Shown: positions 8,933 to 16,453 of the stretch, piece after piece
Numbering within the stretch: the first letter of the stretch is position 1
Layout: every line of letters begins with the position of its first letter
NCBI GenBank assembly: GCA_913048525.1
Contig: CAJWWP010000018.1
Span: 1 to 33,343 of the forward strand
Origin: GCA-002712965 sp913048525
Lineage (GTDB): Bacteria; Chloroflexota; Dehalococcoidia; Lucifugimonadales; UBA826
Reading direction: 5' to 3'
Length of the DNA: 33,343 bases
Notes under the pieces: model-generated
The model's input: the letters and a program-made list of their open reading frames with translations, nothing else
Database searches by the model: none
Told to the model about the DNA's origin: nothing
Program-made: the position numbers and the translations under genes

Positions 8933-10265
8933 TTAGGTCCTCCTTAGAACTGTCAATTTTCTGTCCTTCAGACCTAGGACCTGGAGATGTGACGGAAGTG
9001 TTCATCTGTATTCTTTTTCTAATCAATAATGATTCTATTCGAAATCTATCCATTTCTTGAATTTTGAATAGGAGGTTTTTATATTCGAATTGGTCTCCCA
9101 CTGACGGGATTTCCCCAAGTTGAGAGAGCACAAATCCAGCGATGGTTTCATAATCTCCTTCCGGTAAATTCAATTCCATCTCTTCATTGGCCTCCCCTAT
9201 GTCCATACCGCCTTCAATTTGAAATAGATTAGGGCGAATATTGGAGTATTCTTCTTCAGGGGACTCTCCTTCTTCTCCAACTTTCCCGACAATAACTTCA
9301 GTTAATCTTTTGATAGTTACCAGGCCGGCTATGCCTCCATATTCGTCTAGGCAGATTGCCATTTGGTGACCAGTTCGTCTGAGTTCTTCAAATAACTCTG
9401 ATACGGGCTTTGTTTCGGGTACAAAGTAAACGTCCCGCACAATATCTGTGACGGACTCGTTTTCTTGAACACCCCGGGTCGCGAGAGCCCTGAGAATATC
9501 CTTAGCCGATATTATTCCCACTATGTCATCTCTTGATTCCTTGTGCACAGGAAATCTTGTGTGGGTGTTTTCCGCATATATTTGTAATAATTCTTGGAGG
9601 TTAATTCCACGTTCTATGCTGACTATTTCAGGTCGTGGTGTCATAACCTCTCTTACCTGCTGGTCTCCAAATCTAAAGACATTTTCAAGCATTTCCGCTT
9701 CTGCAGGTTCTACGGTGCCTTCGGCCTCACCTATATCGATCATAGAGAGGATCTCTCCCTCTGTTACCGTCTCCTCAGAATCATTTCTGCCTAATAAATT
9801 TTGGGTAATATTGGAAAGCCATTGCAAAAATAAAATGGCTGGAAATAGAGCTATTTCGAGACTTTTTAGTGGACGGGCGTAAAGAAAAGATAATTTTTCA
9901 GATTCTCTAATGGCAACACTTTTAGGGATGATCTCTCCAAAAATCAACAGGAGTATAGTGCCGAGCAATGTAGCAAATCCGACCGCCAGCGGCCCTCCAC
10001 CCAAAAGCTCTACTGACAATATGGTGATAATCGCGCTGAAGGCGACATTAACCAGATTATTACCAAGTAGTATTGTTGACAGCAGTCTTTCCATGTTGGC
10101 GATCATTTCCGAAACTCTTTTCGCTCCAGGCACATTGGTGTTAACCAGATGTGAGAGCCGGGTTTTTTGGAAAGAAAGGAATGCAGCTTCTGAACTAGAG
10201 AAAAACGCGGACAAGACCAAAAAAACTACTATCAGTATTACGTAGACAGCAATTTCTACGTTCAA
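8883..10265 (-). CDS. CNNM / CBS-domain membrane protein (HlyC/CorC family)
   Basis: Membrane protein of the CNNM (DUF21) family, thought to export or regulate Mg2+/Co2+; often annotated hemolysin. In 460 residues: the DUF21 membrane domain is 1-~195 with helices near 5-27, 60-83, 93-116 and 130-155 and the signature FFSSSEAAFLS and FGEIIPKS. Two CBS repeats follow (about 205-330) with REVMTPRPEIVS and MAICLDEYGGIAGLVT. The CorC_HlyC domain covers about 345-415 with LPEGDYETIAGFVL. A polar tail of about 45 residues follows. The start is TTG, justified by AGGAGG eight bases upstream. It sits 75 bases downstream of recX. Confidence 0.92.
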   Translation of the reverse strand: MNVEIAVYVILIVVFLVLSAFFSSSEAAFLSFQKTRLSHLVNTNVPGAKRVSEMIANMERLLSTILLGNNLVNVAFSAIITILSVELLGGGPLAVGFATLLGTILLLIFGEIIPKSVAIRESEKLSFLYARPLKSLEIALFPAILFLQWLSNITQNLLGRNDSEETVTEGEILSMIDIGEAEGTVEPAEAEMLENVFRFGDQQVREVMTPRPEIVSIERGINLQELLQIYAENTHTRFPVHKESRDDIVGIISAKDILRALATRGVQENESVTDIVRDVYFVPETKPVSELFEELRRTGHQMAICLDEYGGIAGLVTIKRLTEVIVGKVGEEGESPEEEYSNIRPNLFQIEGGMDIGEANEEMELNLPEGDYETIAGFVLSQLGEIPSVGDQFEYKNLLFKIQEMDRFRIESLLIRKRIQMNTSVTSPGPRSEGQKIDSSKEDLNVSESDSTQTRRDKSQ

Positions 10266-10340
10266 TCGTGGTTCCTCCTGAAGGATGTCCTTGCGTCTGA
10301 CTCTTTCTACGACACCACAATTATAAAGGGATTATATGAA

Positions 10341-10817
10341 TCATCGCTCACATGCATGATAAACGTCGCGACAAATCATTCTTACTATCCTGTTTGATAG
10401 ATCGTAATTAAATCCTCGTTGAGCTAAATGATTAGATAATTTTTTAGAAAAAACACTCTCTGTATTTCTACAAATACTTCGCGTTTTTTTTCGTGCAGCA
10501 GCCAAAGCTGATTCATAATCACTTAAATCGGCGGTAACGATGTCAGCAATTTCTCTAGATACTCCCTTGGACTGGAGTTCCTGGCGTATCTTAGCCGCAC
10601 TTTTAGGACGTGAACCTGTTCTGCTATCGGTAAATGACTGAGCAAAACGCATATCGTCTAAGAAGTTTTCTCGATACATTTGAGCAATCGCGGCTTCTAT
10701 CGTTGCAGGTTCAAATTTCTTTGAAAGTCTTCTCGCAACTTCTCGTTCACTTCTTAGTCTATAAGCAATGAATCTACGAGCCGCGTTACTTGCCTCAGCG
10801 AGGTTTTGATCGAGCAT
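10341..10817 (-). CDS. recX: RecA regulator RecX
   Basis: RecX modulates RecA filaments and recombinase activity. The 158-residue all-helical protein has the repeated three-helix arrangement: AARRFIAYRLRSEREVARRLSKK, then FLDDMRFAQSFTDSR, then KIRQELQSKGVS with a later third repeat ending KLSNHLAQRGFNYDLSNRIV. Length is typical. No Shine-Dalgarno motif precedes the ATG, which lies 34 bases after recA, so it may depend on translation coupled to recA. The recA-recX order is the common bacterial arrangement. Confidence 0.92.
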   Translation of the reverse strand: MLDQNLAEASNAARRFIAYRLRSEREVARRLSKKFEPATIEAAIAQMYRENFLDDMRFAQSFTDSRTGSRPKSAAKIRQELQSKGVSREIADIVTADLSDYESALAAARKKTRSICRNTESVFSKKLSNHLAQRGFNYDLSNRIVRMICRDVYHACER

Positions 10818-10851
10818 TATTGTTATTAGTTGGTTTGTTCATACGATTAGA

Positions 10852-11901
10852 TTAGGATCCTCCATCTAAACTCTCTGATAAGTCGGTAGGTACGATCACA
10901 TCGTCAAGATCTTCAGGATTTAATATCGATCTAACCAGTTCGTCGATCTCATCCGTTAGGACGGGGTTTTCTTTCATAAATGTTTTGGCATTTTCTCTGC
11001 CCCTGCCAATTTGGATTTCTCCAAATGAATAAAATGCTCCACTTTTTTTAACGATGGAATTTTCTACTGCCAGGTCTAGTAAATCACCTTCTCGACTAAT
11101 TCCTTCGTTAAACATGATGTCAAACTCGGCGGTTTTGAATGGTGCCGCCACCTTATTTTTCACAACACGAGCTCTAACACGGTTTCCTAGGATTTCGGTT
11201 CCTTGTTTAAGTGATTCTATTCGGCGAAGATCAATACGGACAGAACTATAAAATTTTAATGCTCTGCCACCAGGTGTTACTTCTGGGCTGCCCCAAAATA
11301 CCCCTACTTTCTCTCTAATCTGATTAATGAATACTACGGCTGTATTAGACTTACTTATTGAGGCTGTTAACTTTCTAAGAGCCTGGGACATGAGTCGAGC
11401 TTGTAGGCCGACGTGGGTATCGCCCATATCGCCTTCAAGTTCGGCTTTGGGAACCATTGCGGCAACACTATCGATAACCACAATGTCTACAGCGCTACTG
11501 CGAACTAGATATTCACAAATTTCTAATGCTTGTTCTGCTGTGTCAGGTTGTGAAACCAAAATGTTTTCTATGTCGAGACCACATTTGCCAGCATAACTGG
11601 GATCAAGAGCGTGTTCGGCATCTATATAAGCGGCTGTTCCCCCGTTTCTTTGCGCAGATGCCATGACATGGTACGTAAGGGTAGATTTACCGGAAGCTTC
11701 AGCTCCATATATCTCAGTGACACGACCACGCGGGATGCCACCAACTCCCAGTGCGCTGTCTAGGGAAGGAGATCCTGTAGAGATTGAATCTACTTTAACA
11801 TCCTGCGCATCCCCTAGCTTCATGATAGCGCCTTTGCCGAAATGCTTGTCTATCTGACTGAGTGCTAGGTCAAGAGCTTTTGATTTTTCATCGTTTTTCA
11901 C
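10852..11901 (-). CDS. recA: Recombinase RecA
   Basis: ATP-dependent strand-exchange protein and co-protease for LexA. At 349 residues it has normal length and no intein. Walker A is GAEASGKST (66-74). Other signatures are IDAEHALDP, DIVVIDSVAAMVPKAELEGDMGD, INQIREKVGV and TPGGRALKFYSSVRIDLRR. One local change is VFWGSPEV where many RecA proteins have MFGNPET. The ATG is preceded by AGGAG about ten bases upstream. A near-consensus promoter and a direct-repeat element lie upstream (listed separately). It is followed closely by recX, the CNNM gene, the histidine phosphatase and tilS on the same strand. Confidence 0.98.
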   Translation of the reverse strand: MKNDEKSKALDLALSQIDKHFGKGAIMKLGDAQDVKVDSISTGSPSLDSALGVGGIPRGRVTEIYGAEASGKSTLTYHVMASAQRNGGTAAYIDAEHALDPSYAGKCGLDIENILVSQPDTAEQALEICEYLVRSSAVDIVVIDSVAAMVPKAELEGDMGDTHVGLQARLMSQALRKLTASISKSNTAVVFINQIREKVGVFWGSPEVTPGGRALKFYSSVRIDLRRIESLKQGTEILGNRVRARVVKNKVAAPFKTAEFDIMFNEGISREGDLLDLAVENSIVKKSGAFYSFGEIQIGRGRENAKTFMKENPVLTDEIDELVRSILNPEDLDDVIVPTDLSESLDGGS

Positions 11902-11916
11902 GGTTGGTGCTCCTAG

Positions 11917-11926
11917 TAGAACATAT
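11917..11926. repeat. Inverted copy of the recA upstream 10-mer
   Basis: TAGAACATAT here is the exact reverse complement of the ATATGTTCTA pair at 12044-12065. It sits in the recA 5' leader, 16 bases upstream of the start codon. A partial copy (TGTTCTA) is at 11991-11997. The recurrence of the same 10-mer around one promoter suggests a protein binding site, but this AT-rich stretch could also produce it by chance. Confidence 0.4.
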
Positions 11927-12011
11927 AGATATTTTGTTTTAGATCAGATTCGAATTTATTTTCGATTGATTTGTTGCGAAATAAATGGAGTGTTCTAAAT
12001 ATATGGGTAGT

Positions 12012-12039
12012 ATTATAGCATGAAAATATACCTGATCAA
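12012..12039 (-). promoter_or_regulatory. Predicted recA promoter
   Basis: On the minus strand a -35 box TTGATC (12034-12039) and a perfect -10 box TATAAT (12012-12017) are separated by 16 bases. This would start transcription near 12005, leaving a leader of about 100 bases before recA. It is the best sigma70-type promoter in the 260-base gap between the membrane-protein gene and recA. Confidence 0.65.
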
Positions 12040-12043
12040 ATAC

Positions 12044-12065
12044 ATATGTTCTAATATATGTTCTA
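12044..12065. promoter_or_regulatory. Tandem ATATGTTCTA repeat upstream of the recA promoter (LexA/SOS-box candidate)
   Basis: Two exact copies of ATATGTTCTA occur at 12044-12053 and 12056-12065, a 12-base period, four bases upstream of the recA -35 box. Read as half-sites this is GTTC-N8-GTTC. That resembles the alphaproteobacterial SOS box GTTC-N7-GTTC more than the palindromic Gram-positive box GAAC-N4-GTTC. Location at recA supports a LexA operator, but no lexA gene is in the window. Confidence 0.4.
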
Positions 12066-12161
12066 GTTTTTATATGTGAAGTGATGTGCATTTGGAGTTA
12101 GAATATGATGGGTGAGTTCTTCGCAGAATATCATAAACTTAACGGGGGATTTAGAGCGGTT

Positions 12162-12587
12162 TTAGGTGCGATTACGGTTCGAAAAATCTATAAGGAATCT
12201 TATGATTGCGAAAGGGATGCTCCAAAATGTGCCACCTAAGAGACCGAAGGCTAGTAGCTGCAAAAAATAAGAAGCTTGTGAACTGCCTTGCATGACTCCT
12301 TGAAGAGGGATCAAAAAGGTTAAATAACAGACAACTAAAAGACGAAAAAAAATCCCCAGTTTTATAGAAATAGGTTTATTTCTAACTCTAAATATTCTGG
12401 CGCTAATGTATGTAATGGCGAGACTAGAGGCTCCGGGAGAAAATGAGGCTAGAATGAGCTCCGGCCCGGTGAATACTTTGTCGGTCGTTAGGAAAAAGTG
12501 AGCTGTCAAAAAGAAGAAAGCAGTTAGAGCGCCTGCACAAGCACCTTCAGTCCAAATCTTGATCGTCGCCAAAAAATATCTCGCCAC
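12162..12587 (-). CDS. Small four-helix membrane protein of unknown function
   Basis: Not recognised. The open frame continues far upstream into sucD, but that part is clearly the wrong frame of sucD. A GTG at 12587, 13 bases after the sucD stop, gives about 141 residues and is the most economical start, though no good Shine-Dalgarno motif precedes it. The protein is very hydrophobic with four likely membrane helices: EGACAGALTAFFFLTAHFFL, LILASFSPGASSLAITYISA, a third around IFFRLLVVCYLTFLIPL, and a fourth around LLAFGLLGGTFWSIPFAII. It ends with a short polar tail, FSNRNRT. Position suggests read-through from sucCD. Confidence is moderate that it is a real gene and low for its start. Confidence 0.5.
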   Translation of the reverse strand: MARYFLATIKIWTEGACAGALTAFFFLTAHFFLTTDKVFTGPELILASFSPGASSLAITYISARIFRVRNKPISIKLGIFFRLLVVCYLTFLIPLQGVMQGSSQASYFLQLLAFGLLGGTFWSIPFAIIRFLIDFSNRNRT

Positions 12588-12600
12588 CTTGACTAAGAGG

Positions 12601-13476
12601 TTAGATGATTGCCTGTTGAAGAGTAGTTCCGATAGCTCCAGGTCGAGGAACGATCGCGACTCCGGCTGACGAAAGTGCTTTAATTTTTTCCTCCGCTTTT
12701 CCCGCAGAACCTGTGATAATTGCCCCTGCGTGCCCCATCCTTTTACCAGGAGGAGCACTTTGTCCAACTATTAGAGAGACTATAGGTTTTGTGAAATCAC
12801 TCTTTATGTATTCTGCAGCCTCTTGTTCCTTTGTCCCTCCGATTTCTCCTATCATAACCACGCTATCAGTGTCTGGATCCCTTTGAAACTTTTCTAATAT
12901 GTCTATGAATGTCACACCTGAGACAGGGTCACCCCCGATTCCAACACAGGTCGACTGACCAATATTTAGAGCCGTCAACTGGCTTACGGCTTCATATGTC
13001 AGTGTTCCACTGCGAGACACCACTCCAGTCGTTCCACTCATGTGGATATGGCCGGGCATGATTCCCATTTTGAAATTTTCCCCTGGCGAAATAATGCCTG
13101 GGCAATTAGGGCCTATAAGGCTTACATCCTTATCCCGTATATATCTGACAACCTTTATCGTGTCTTGAACTGGAATACCTTCGGTAATACATGCGATTAC
13201 CTTAATCCCAGCATCGACAGCTTCTACAATTGCATCCGCTGCAAAAGCAGGAGGTACAAATATCAAGGAAGCATCTGCCCCTGTTTTCCCCACGGCGTTT
13301 TGGACCGTATCAAACACTGGCACAGAATCCATAAACTGTTGACCCCCTTTACCAGGGGTGACACCTGCTACAAGATTCGCACCGTATTCCGCGGATCTTT
13401 GGGCGTGGTAGCTCCCTTCCCTACCGGTTATTCCCTGAACCAGTAGTCGGGTATTTTTATCTACAAGGATGCTCAT
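12601..13476 (-). CDS. sucD: Succinate-CoA ligase, alpha subunit
   Basis: Catalytic subunit of the TCA-cycle ligase that interconverts succinyl-CoA and succinate with nucleotide triphosphate formation. Its 291 residues show the CoA-binding Rossmann domain (QGITGREGSYHAQ, GVTPGKGG), IGPNCPGIISP, and the phosphohistidine His249 in GKRMGHAGAIITG. Start ATG has GGGAG six bases upstream. It lies 63 bases after sucC, the usual sucC-sucD order. Confidence 0.97.
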   Translation of the reverse strand: MSILVDKNTRLLVQGITGREGSYHAQRSAEYGANLVAGVTPGKGGQQFMDSVPVFDTVQNAVGKTGADASLIFVPPAFAADAIVEAVDAGIKVIACITEGIPVQDTIKVVRYIRDKDVSLIGPNCPGIISPGENFKMGIMPGHIHMSGTTGVVSRSGTLTYEAVSQLTALNIGQSTCVGIGGDPVSGVTFIDILEKFQRDPDTDSVVMIGEIGGTKEQEAAEYIKSDFTKPIVSLIVGQSAPPGKRMGHAGAIITGSAGKAEEKIKALSSAGVAIVPRPGAIGTTLQQAII

Positions 13477-13539
13477 TTAGTTCTCCCGAGCTGCATTGTG
13501 CTTTAAGCACATACTGGGACATGAGGTTTGTCTTAAATA

Positions 13540-14697
13540 TTACGATAGTTTAGAAATAGCTTCGGCAGCCTCGTCTAGAGTTTGAACAATAGTGACTTCT
13601 AGATTAGAAGAGGTTAGTATCTCCCTGCCTTCTTCTGAATTGGTACCTAACATTCTGACAACCATTGGGCGCTCAAGCTCGCGATTTCTGTCGATTGCCA
13701 TTATGAATCCTCTCGCGGCTATGTCACACCGTAATATGCCCCCAAATAAATTTACCAAAACAGCTTTAACATTAACATCAGAAAGTACAAGTGTAAGCGC
13801 TTTTGCTACTTTCTCTTCGTCTGCTCCACCTCCTATATCCAGGAAATTGGCAGGCGCTGCTCCCGCTGCGCTGGCTACGTCCATTGTCGCCATGGCAAGA
13901 CCTGCGCCATTGACAATACATCCTATATTCCCATCCAATTTAACGTAATTTATATCTGATTCTCTAGCCTGTACTTCGAGTGGGTCTTCCTGAGAAGGGT
14001 CGGCCATGTCTCGAATATTTTCATGCCTGTATACAGCATCATCGTCAATGTTTATTTTGGCGTCGGCAGCTACTAATTTTCCGTCAGTGGTTACTACCAA
14101 CGGATTAATTTCTAACAGAGAGGCATCAACATCTATGAACACCTTGTAGAGGTTCTCTAGCATAGTGGCGGCGATTCTGACCAGATTGTGAGACAGTTCA
14201 AGCCCATACGCAATTTGTCTTCCCTGAAAACCTTGGACACCCAGCATTGGGTCGATGGGAATTTGAAGGATCTTTTCCGGAGAATTTTGAGCCACTTCTT
14301 CGATGTTGACTCCTCCAGATTTGCTTGCAATCACAACGACACCTTTCGTTGATCCGTCTATAACCAGGCCAAGATAGAGTTCTTCCGCAATTTCAATACT
14401 CTCTTCTATAAGCACATTTTCGACTGGTACCCCCTCTGGCCCAGTCTGGAAAGTTGTAAGGTTTTTCCCAAGCATTGCGGCGGCGGCTTGTTCAGCGGCA
14501 CCCGGAGTTTGTACAACTTTTATACCTCCAGCATTTCCCCTCCCTCCTGCATGGACCTGGGCTTTGACTACAATGGTTCCACCGAGGTCAAAGGCGGCGG
14601 TAGCGGCTTGGCTAGGGGTTCTTGCAACTTTACCTTGAGGAACGGGTATTCCGTACTTTGAGAGGATCTCTTTAGATTGGAATTCATGTAGTTTCAT
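13540..14697 (-). CDS. sucC: Succinate-CoA ligase, beta subunit
   Basis: ATP-grasp subunit of succinyl-CoA synthetase; binds the nucleotide and, with SucD, succinate. At 385 residues it has usual length. Signatures are MKLHEFQSKEIL at the start, VVKAQVHAGGRGNAGGIK, EINPLVVT, NGAGLAMATMD, FLDIGGGA and VNLFGGI. The ATG has no visible Shine-Dalgarno motif. A TATAGAAT sequence ends about 8 bases before it, so the message may be leaderless, or sucC may be read through from the tRNA-Ser gene that ends 56 bases upstream on the same strand. Confidence 0.97.
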   Translation of the reverse strand: MKLHEFQSKEILSKYGIPVPQGKVARTPSQAATAAFDLGGTIVVKAQVHAGGRGNAGGIKVVQTPGAAEQAAAAMLGKNLTTFQTGPEGVPVENVLIEESIEIAEELYLGLVIDGSTKGVVVIASKSGGVNIEEVAQNSPEKILQIPIDPMLGVQGFQGRQIAYGLELSHNLVRIAATMLENLYKVFIDVDASLLEINPLVVTTDGKLVAADAKINIDDDAVYRHENIRDMADPSQEDPLEVQARESDINYVKLDGNIGCIVNGAGLAMATMDVASAAGAAPANFLDIGGGADEEKVAKALTLVLSDVNVKAVLVNLFGGILRCDIAARGFIMAIDRNRELERPMVVRMLGTNSEEGREILTSSNLEVTIVQTLDEAAEAISKLS

Positions 14698-14753
14698 GTA
14701 TTTATTCTATAGGCATTGGGTAGTTTTCTGCCTTAGTAGCTGCTTTCCCGGTC

Positions 14754-14844
14754 TGGCGGAGGGTGTGGGATTCGAACCCACGATACCCGATTAGGGTATG
14801 CCAGTTTTCAAGACTGGTGCCTTCGTCCGCTCGGCCAACCCTCC
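14754..14844 (-). tRNA. tRNA-Ser (anticodon UGA)
   Basis: Reading the minus strand, the 91-base gene begins GGAGGGTTGGCCGAGCGG and ends CCCTCCGCCA. The 7-bp acceptor stem GGAGGGT/ACCCTCC is perfect, the discriminator is G and the 3' CCA is encoded. The anticodon stem CCAGT/ACTGG encloses loop CTTGAAA, giving anticodon TGA (UCA codons). A long variable arm (CATACCC...GGGTATC) marks a class II tRNA, as expected for Ser. The T loop is GTTCGAATC. It reads toward sucC. Confidence 0.97.
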
Positions 14845-14892
14845 CTATCCATGAGGCAGATATTTCTTCTTACAAAGAAGTCTTTATATCTT

Positions 14893-14918
14893 ATTGCCAG
14901 GTTATATTTTGAGGCAAT
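14893..14918. repeat. Inverted repeat between the SCO1664 gene and tRNA-Ser
   Basis: ATTGCC (14893-14898) and GGCAAT (14913-14918) can form a 6-bp hairpin with a 14-base AT-rich loop. A second small hairpin, CTTCTT/AAGAAG, lies a few bases nearer the tRNA. Neither is followed by a T-run, so an intrinsic terminator is not supported. The stretch may instead hold the tRNA promoter. Confidence 0.3.
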
Positions 14919-14974
14919 ACAAACCCGGCTAGTGTGAATCATCAGAATACTAAATTTCTTTGTGCAATAGTCTC

Positions 14975-15760
14975 CTAAACGAAAGGCCACGGTACATCTC
15001 TATAAGGGTCGAGTATCGGGATCACGGGGTCAGTTATCATAACGTCCAGTCTTGTTTTAAGAGATTCAATCTCTTCGGCCGAGGTCTGAGTTTCCAAACG
15101 CGACTTGATCTCACTAGACGATTCCATACGATCCGCCAATAGCTTTAGATCATCAATAAGTGATTCTGAAATCCTTTTACCACAGTATTCGAGCATAACT
15201 GTCCGAAGTTTGAATACGGAATGGAAAGTAAGACCGTGATCAATTGACCAAATAGTTTCGTGATTGTCTAGTAAGCAGTGCCCCGCTTTTCTGTCAGCGT
15301 TGTTTGTAAGGAGATCAAATACTGCTAGTTTTTCAAGTTCATCGGGCATTGTGTCACGAATTTCAAAATAGGTGATTCTTGGATCACAGTCCACATACAA
15401 CTGCATCGATCCCACTCCGTAAGGACCCTCCCTTATGGTAGTTAAGGGTACGTTAGGCCATCCTAATTCTTTACTGAGTAAATACGTGGCGAATTCCCTT
15501 TTGTATAACGTTCCATGTGGGAAGTCATGTAATGGTTTTTCCCCATCGCGGGGTTTGTAAATTGCTTGGATACACTTATCTGGGCTATCAGCGGATAGCC
15601 AAACAAGGAACGTGTAGTTGGAACCCCAGGGCATCGTGTGGCCCCCAAGGAATTCACCAGTCTCTAGGAATAAGTTTGCCTCGGCAGCTTCAAGGTGAAG
15701 AATTTCGGCATCAGGTGAAGGAAATTGATTGCGAGGGTCTCCTTGGTTGCCTGAAGTCAA
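14975..15760 (-). CDS. SCO1664 family protein (HipA / PI3-PI4-kinase-like fold)
   Basis: Conserved protein of unknown substrate related to the HipA and phosphatidylinositol 3/4-kinase fold. In 261 residues the kinase-like landmarks are a nucleotide-binding Lys69 in QAIYKPRDGE, the catalytic-loop-like FDLLTNNADRKAGHCLLD (Asp156, His161) and the metal-binding SIDHGLTFH (Asp174, His175). The C-terminal segment DPVIPILDPYRDVPWPFV is typical of the family. The start is TTG with no clear Shine-Dalgarno motif, 42 bases after the DUF3090 stop, so it is probably co-translated from the upstream gene. Family function is not established; kinase activity is inference from the motifs. Confidence 0.88.
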   Translation of the reverse strand: MTSGNQGDPRNQFPSPDAEILHLEAAEANLFLETGEFLGGHTMPWGSNYTFLVWLSADSPDKCIQAIYKPRDGEKPLHDFPHGTLYKREFATYLLSKELGWPNVPLTTIREGPYGVGSMQLYVDCDPRITYFEIRDTMPDELEKLAVFDLLTNNADRKAGHCLLDNHETIWSIDHGLTFHSVFKLRTVMLEYCGKRISESLIDDLKLLADRMESSSEIKSRLETQTSAEEIESLKTRLDVMITDPVIPILDPYRDVPWPFV

Positions 15761-15802
15761 AACGATAACTTGAAGAGCGCTAGTTGGTTTTCATCAACGA
15801 GT

Positions 15803-16327
15803 TTAGAGATTCTCAGCTCCTTCTTTACTGTGGCCGTTGGTTCGCTCACAGTAGTGCCCGTCCAGGTTTTTTGGTCTTCCACATAGATCACAAGTGGCTC
15901 TACCGGCGGACACTATTGCCAGTCCGTCGCGGGAGAAATGTCGTATCTGGTCTCTTGTTACCCATATCCGTACGGTTGGCTCATCATCTTCATCTTCCAG
16001 CTGAGGATCGTATGCGTCAACGACGAACATTCCGGAGTCAGGGTTGTGACCAAATGCAAGTCGATTTGCTTTGAAATCTAGATTGGTCAGAGGTTCTGCC
16101 TCAAGATCGGAAGGAGAAACGTTGGTGTCGCTTGGAGTTGGATTATTTTCGCGGTCCATTTGGGTGATTGCCAGACAGAGTTCTGCTAGCTGCTCTTTTT
16201 CCAACCATACCTTTGCGGTGCTACTCGCGCTTTCTGCGTTGATGCGGAACGTTCTCTTTCCGGGATCGCCAAACGTTTCTGGGTCAAACTTGGCAACCTG
16301 GGTAAATTCATTCAGAGGGCCGGCCAT
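15803..16327 (-). CDS. DUF3090 family protein with C-terminal zinc ribbon
   Basis: Conserved 174-residue protein of unknown function, usually encoded next to SCO1664-family genes in Actinobacteria and some Chloroflexota. The N-terminal part has FGDPGKRTFRINAESASSTA and VWLEKEQLAELC; the middle FGHNPDSGMFVVDAYD; the C-terminal CDLCGRPKNLDGHYCERTNGH can bind one zinc through Cys-x2-Cys and His/Cys ligands. The central stretch 60-80 is polar and low in complexity. The ATG is preceded by AAGGAG five bases upstream. A promoter and a palindrome lie just upstream, and it heads a two-gene operon. Confidence 0.9.
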   Translation of the reverse strand: MAGPLNEFTQVAKFDPETFGDPGKRTFRINAESASSTAKVWLEKEQLAELCLAITQMDRENNPTPSDTNVSPSDLEAEPLTNLDFKANRLAFGHNPDSGMFVVDAYDPQLEDEDDEPTVRIWVTRDQIRHFSRDGLAIVSAGRATCDLCGRPKNLDGHYCERTNGHSKEGAENL

Positions 16328-16348
16328 TCCAACTCCTTCTCATCTAAC

Positions 16349-16369
16349 TTCCTTGTTAACAATAAGGAA
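16349..16369. promoter_or_regulatory. Inverted repeat at the DUF3090 transcription start (operator candidate)
   Basis: TTCCTT (16349-16354) and AAGGAA (16364-16369) are inverted repeats flanking a GTTAAC centre. On the minus strand the repeat starts directly after the predicted -10 box TAATAT and ends before the ribosome binding site. This is where a repressor would block transcription start. A weak hairpin in the 5' leader is the alternative. Confidence 0.4.
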
Positions 16370-16399
16370 ATATTAGAGCCTCAGACACCATAGTCGCAA
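16370..16399 (-). promoter_or_regulatory. Predicted promoter of the DUF3090-SCO1664 operon
   Basis: Minus-strand -35 TTGCGA (16394-16399) and -10 TAATAT (16370-16375) with an 18-base spacer. It is back to back with the rpsU promoter; the two -35 boxes are 13 bases apart. Confidence 0.5.
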
Positions 16400-16412
16400 C
16401 TAAATGTACCGT

Positions 16413-16440
16413 TTGGGGAAAGGTGGCAATATGCTATAAT
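16413..16440 (+). promoter_or_regulatory. Predicted rpsU promoter
   Basis: A perfect -10 TATAAT (16435-16440) follows a weak -35 TTGGGG (16413-16418) with a 16-base spacer. Transcription would start near 16447, giving a leader of about 105 bases before rpsU. Confidence 0.55.
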
Positions 16441-16453
16441 TACGCACCTTGGC

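Noticed and set aside
10325..10345. Two TATAAT-like sequences upstream of the CNNM gene as a promoter
   Set aside because: No convincing -35 box at 15-19 bases; AT-rich sequence alone is not enough.
12588..12767. N-terminal extension of the small membrane protein (Lys/Arg-rich 60 residues)
   Set aside because: It is the alternate frame of the sucD 3' end; the charged composition is explained by sucD coding bias.
14808..14990. Minus-strand 60-codon open frame ending in a plausible-looking peptide
   Set aside because: It overlaps the tRNA-Ser gene and the end of the SCO1664 gene and has no ribosome binding site.
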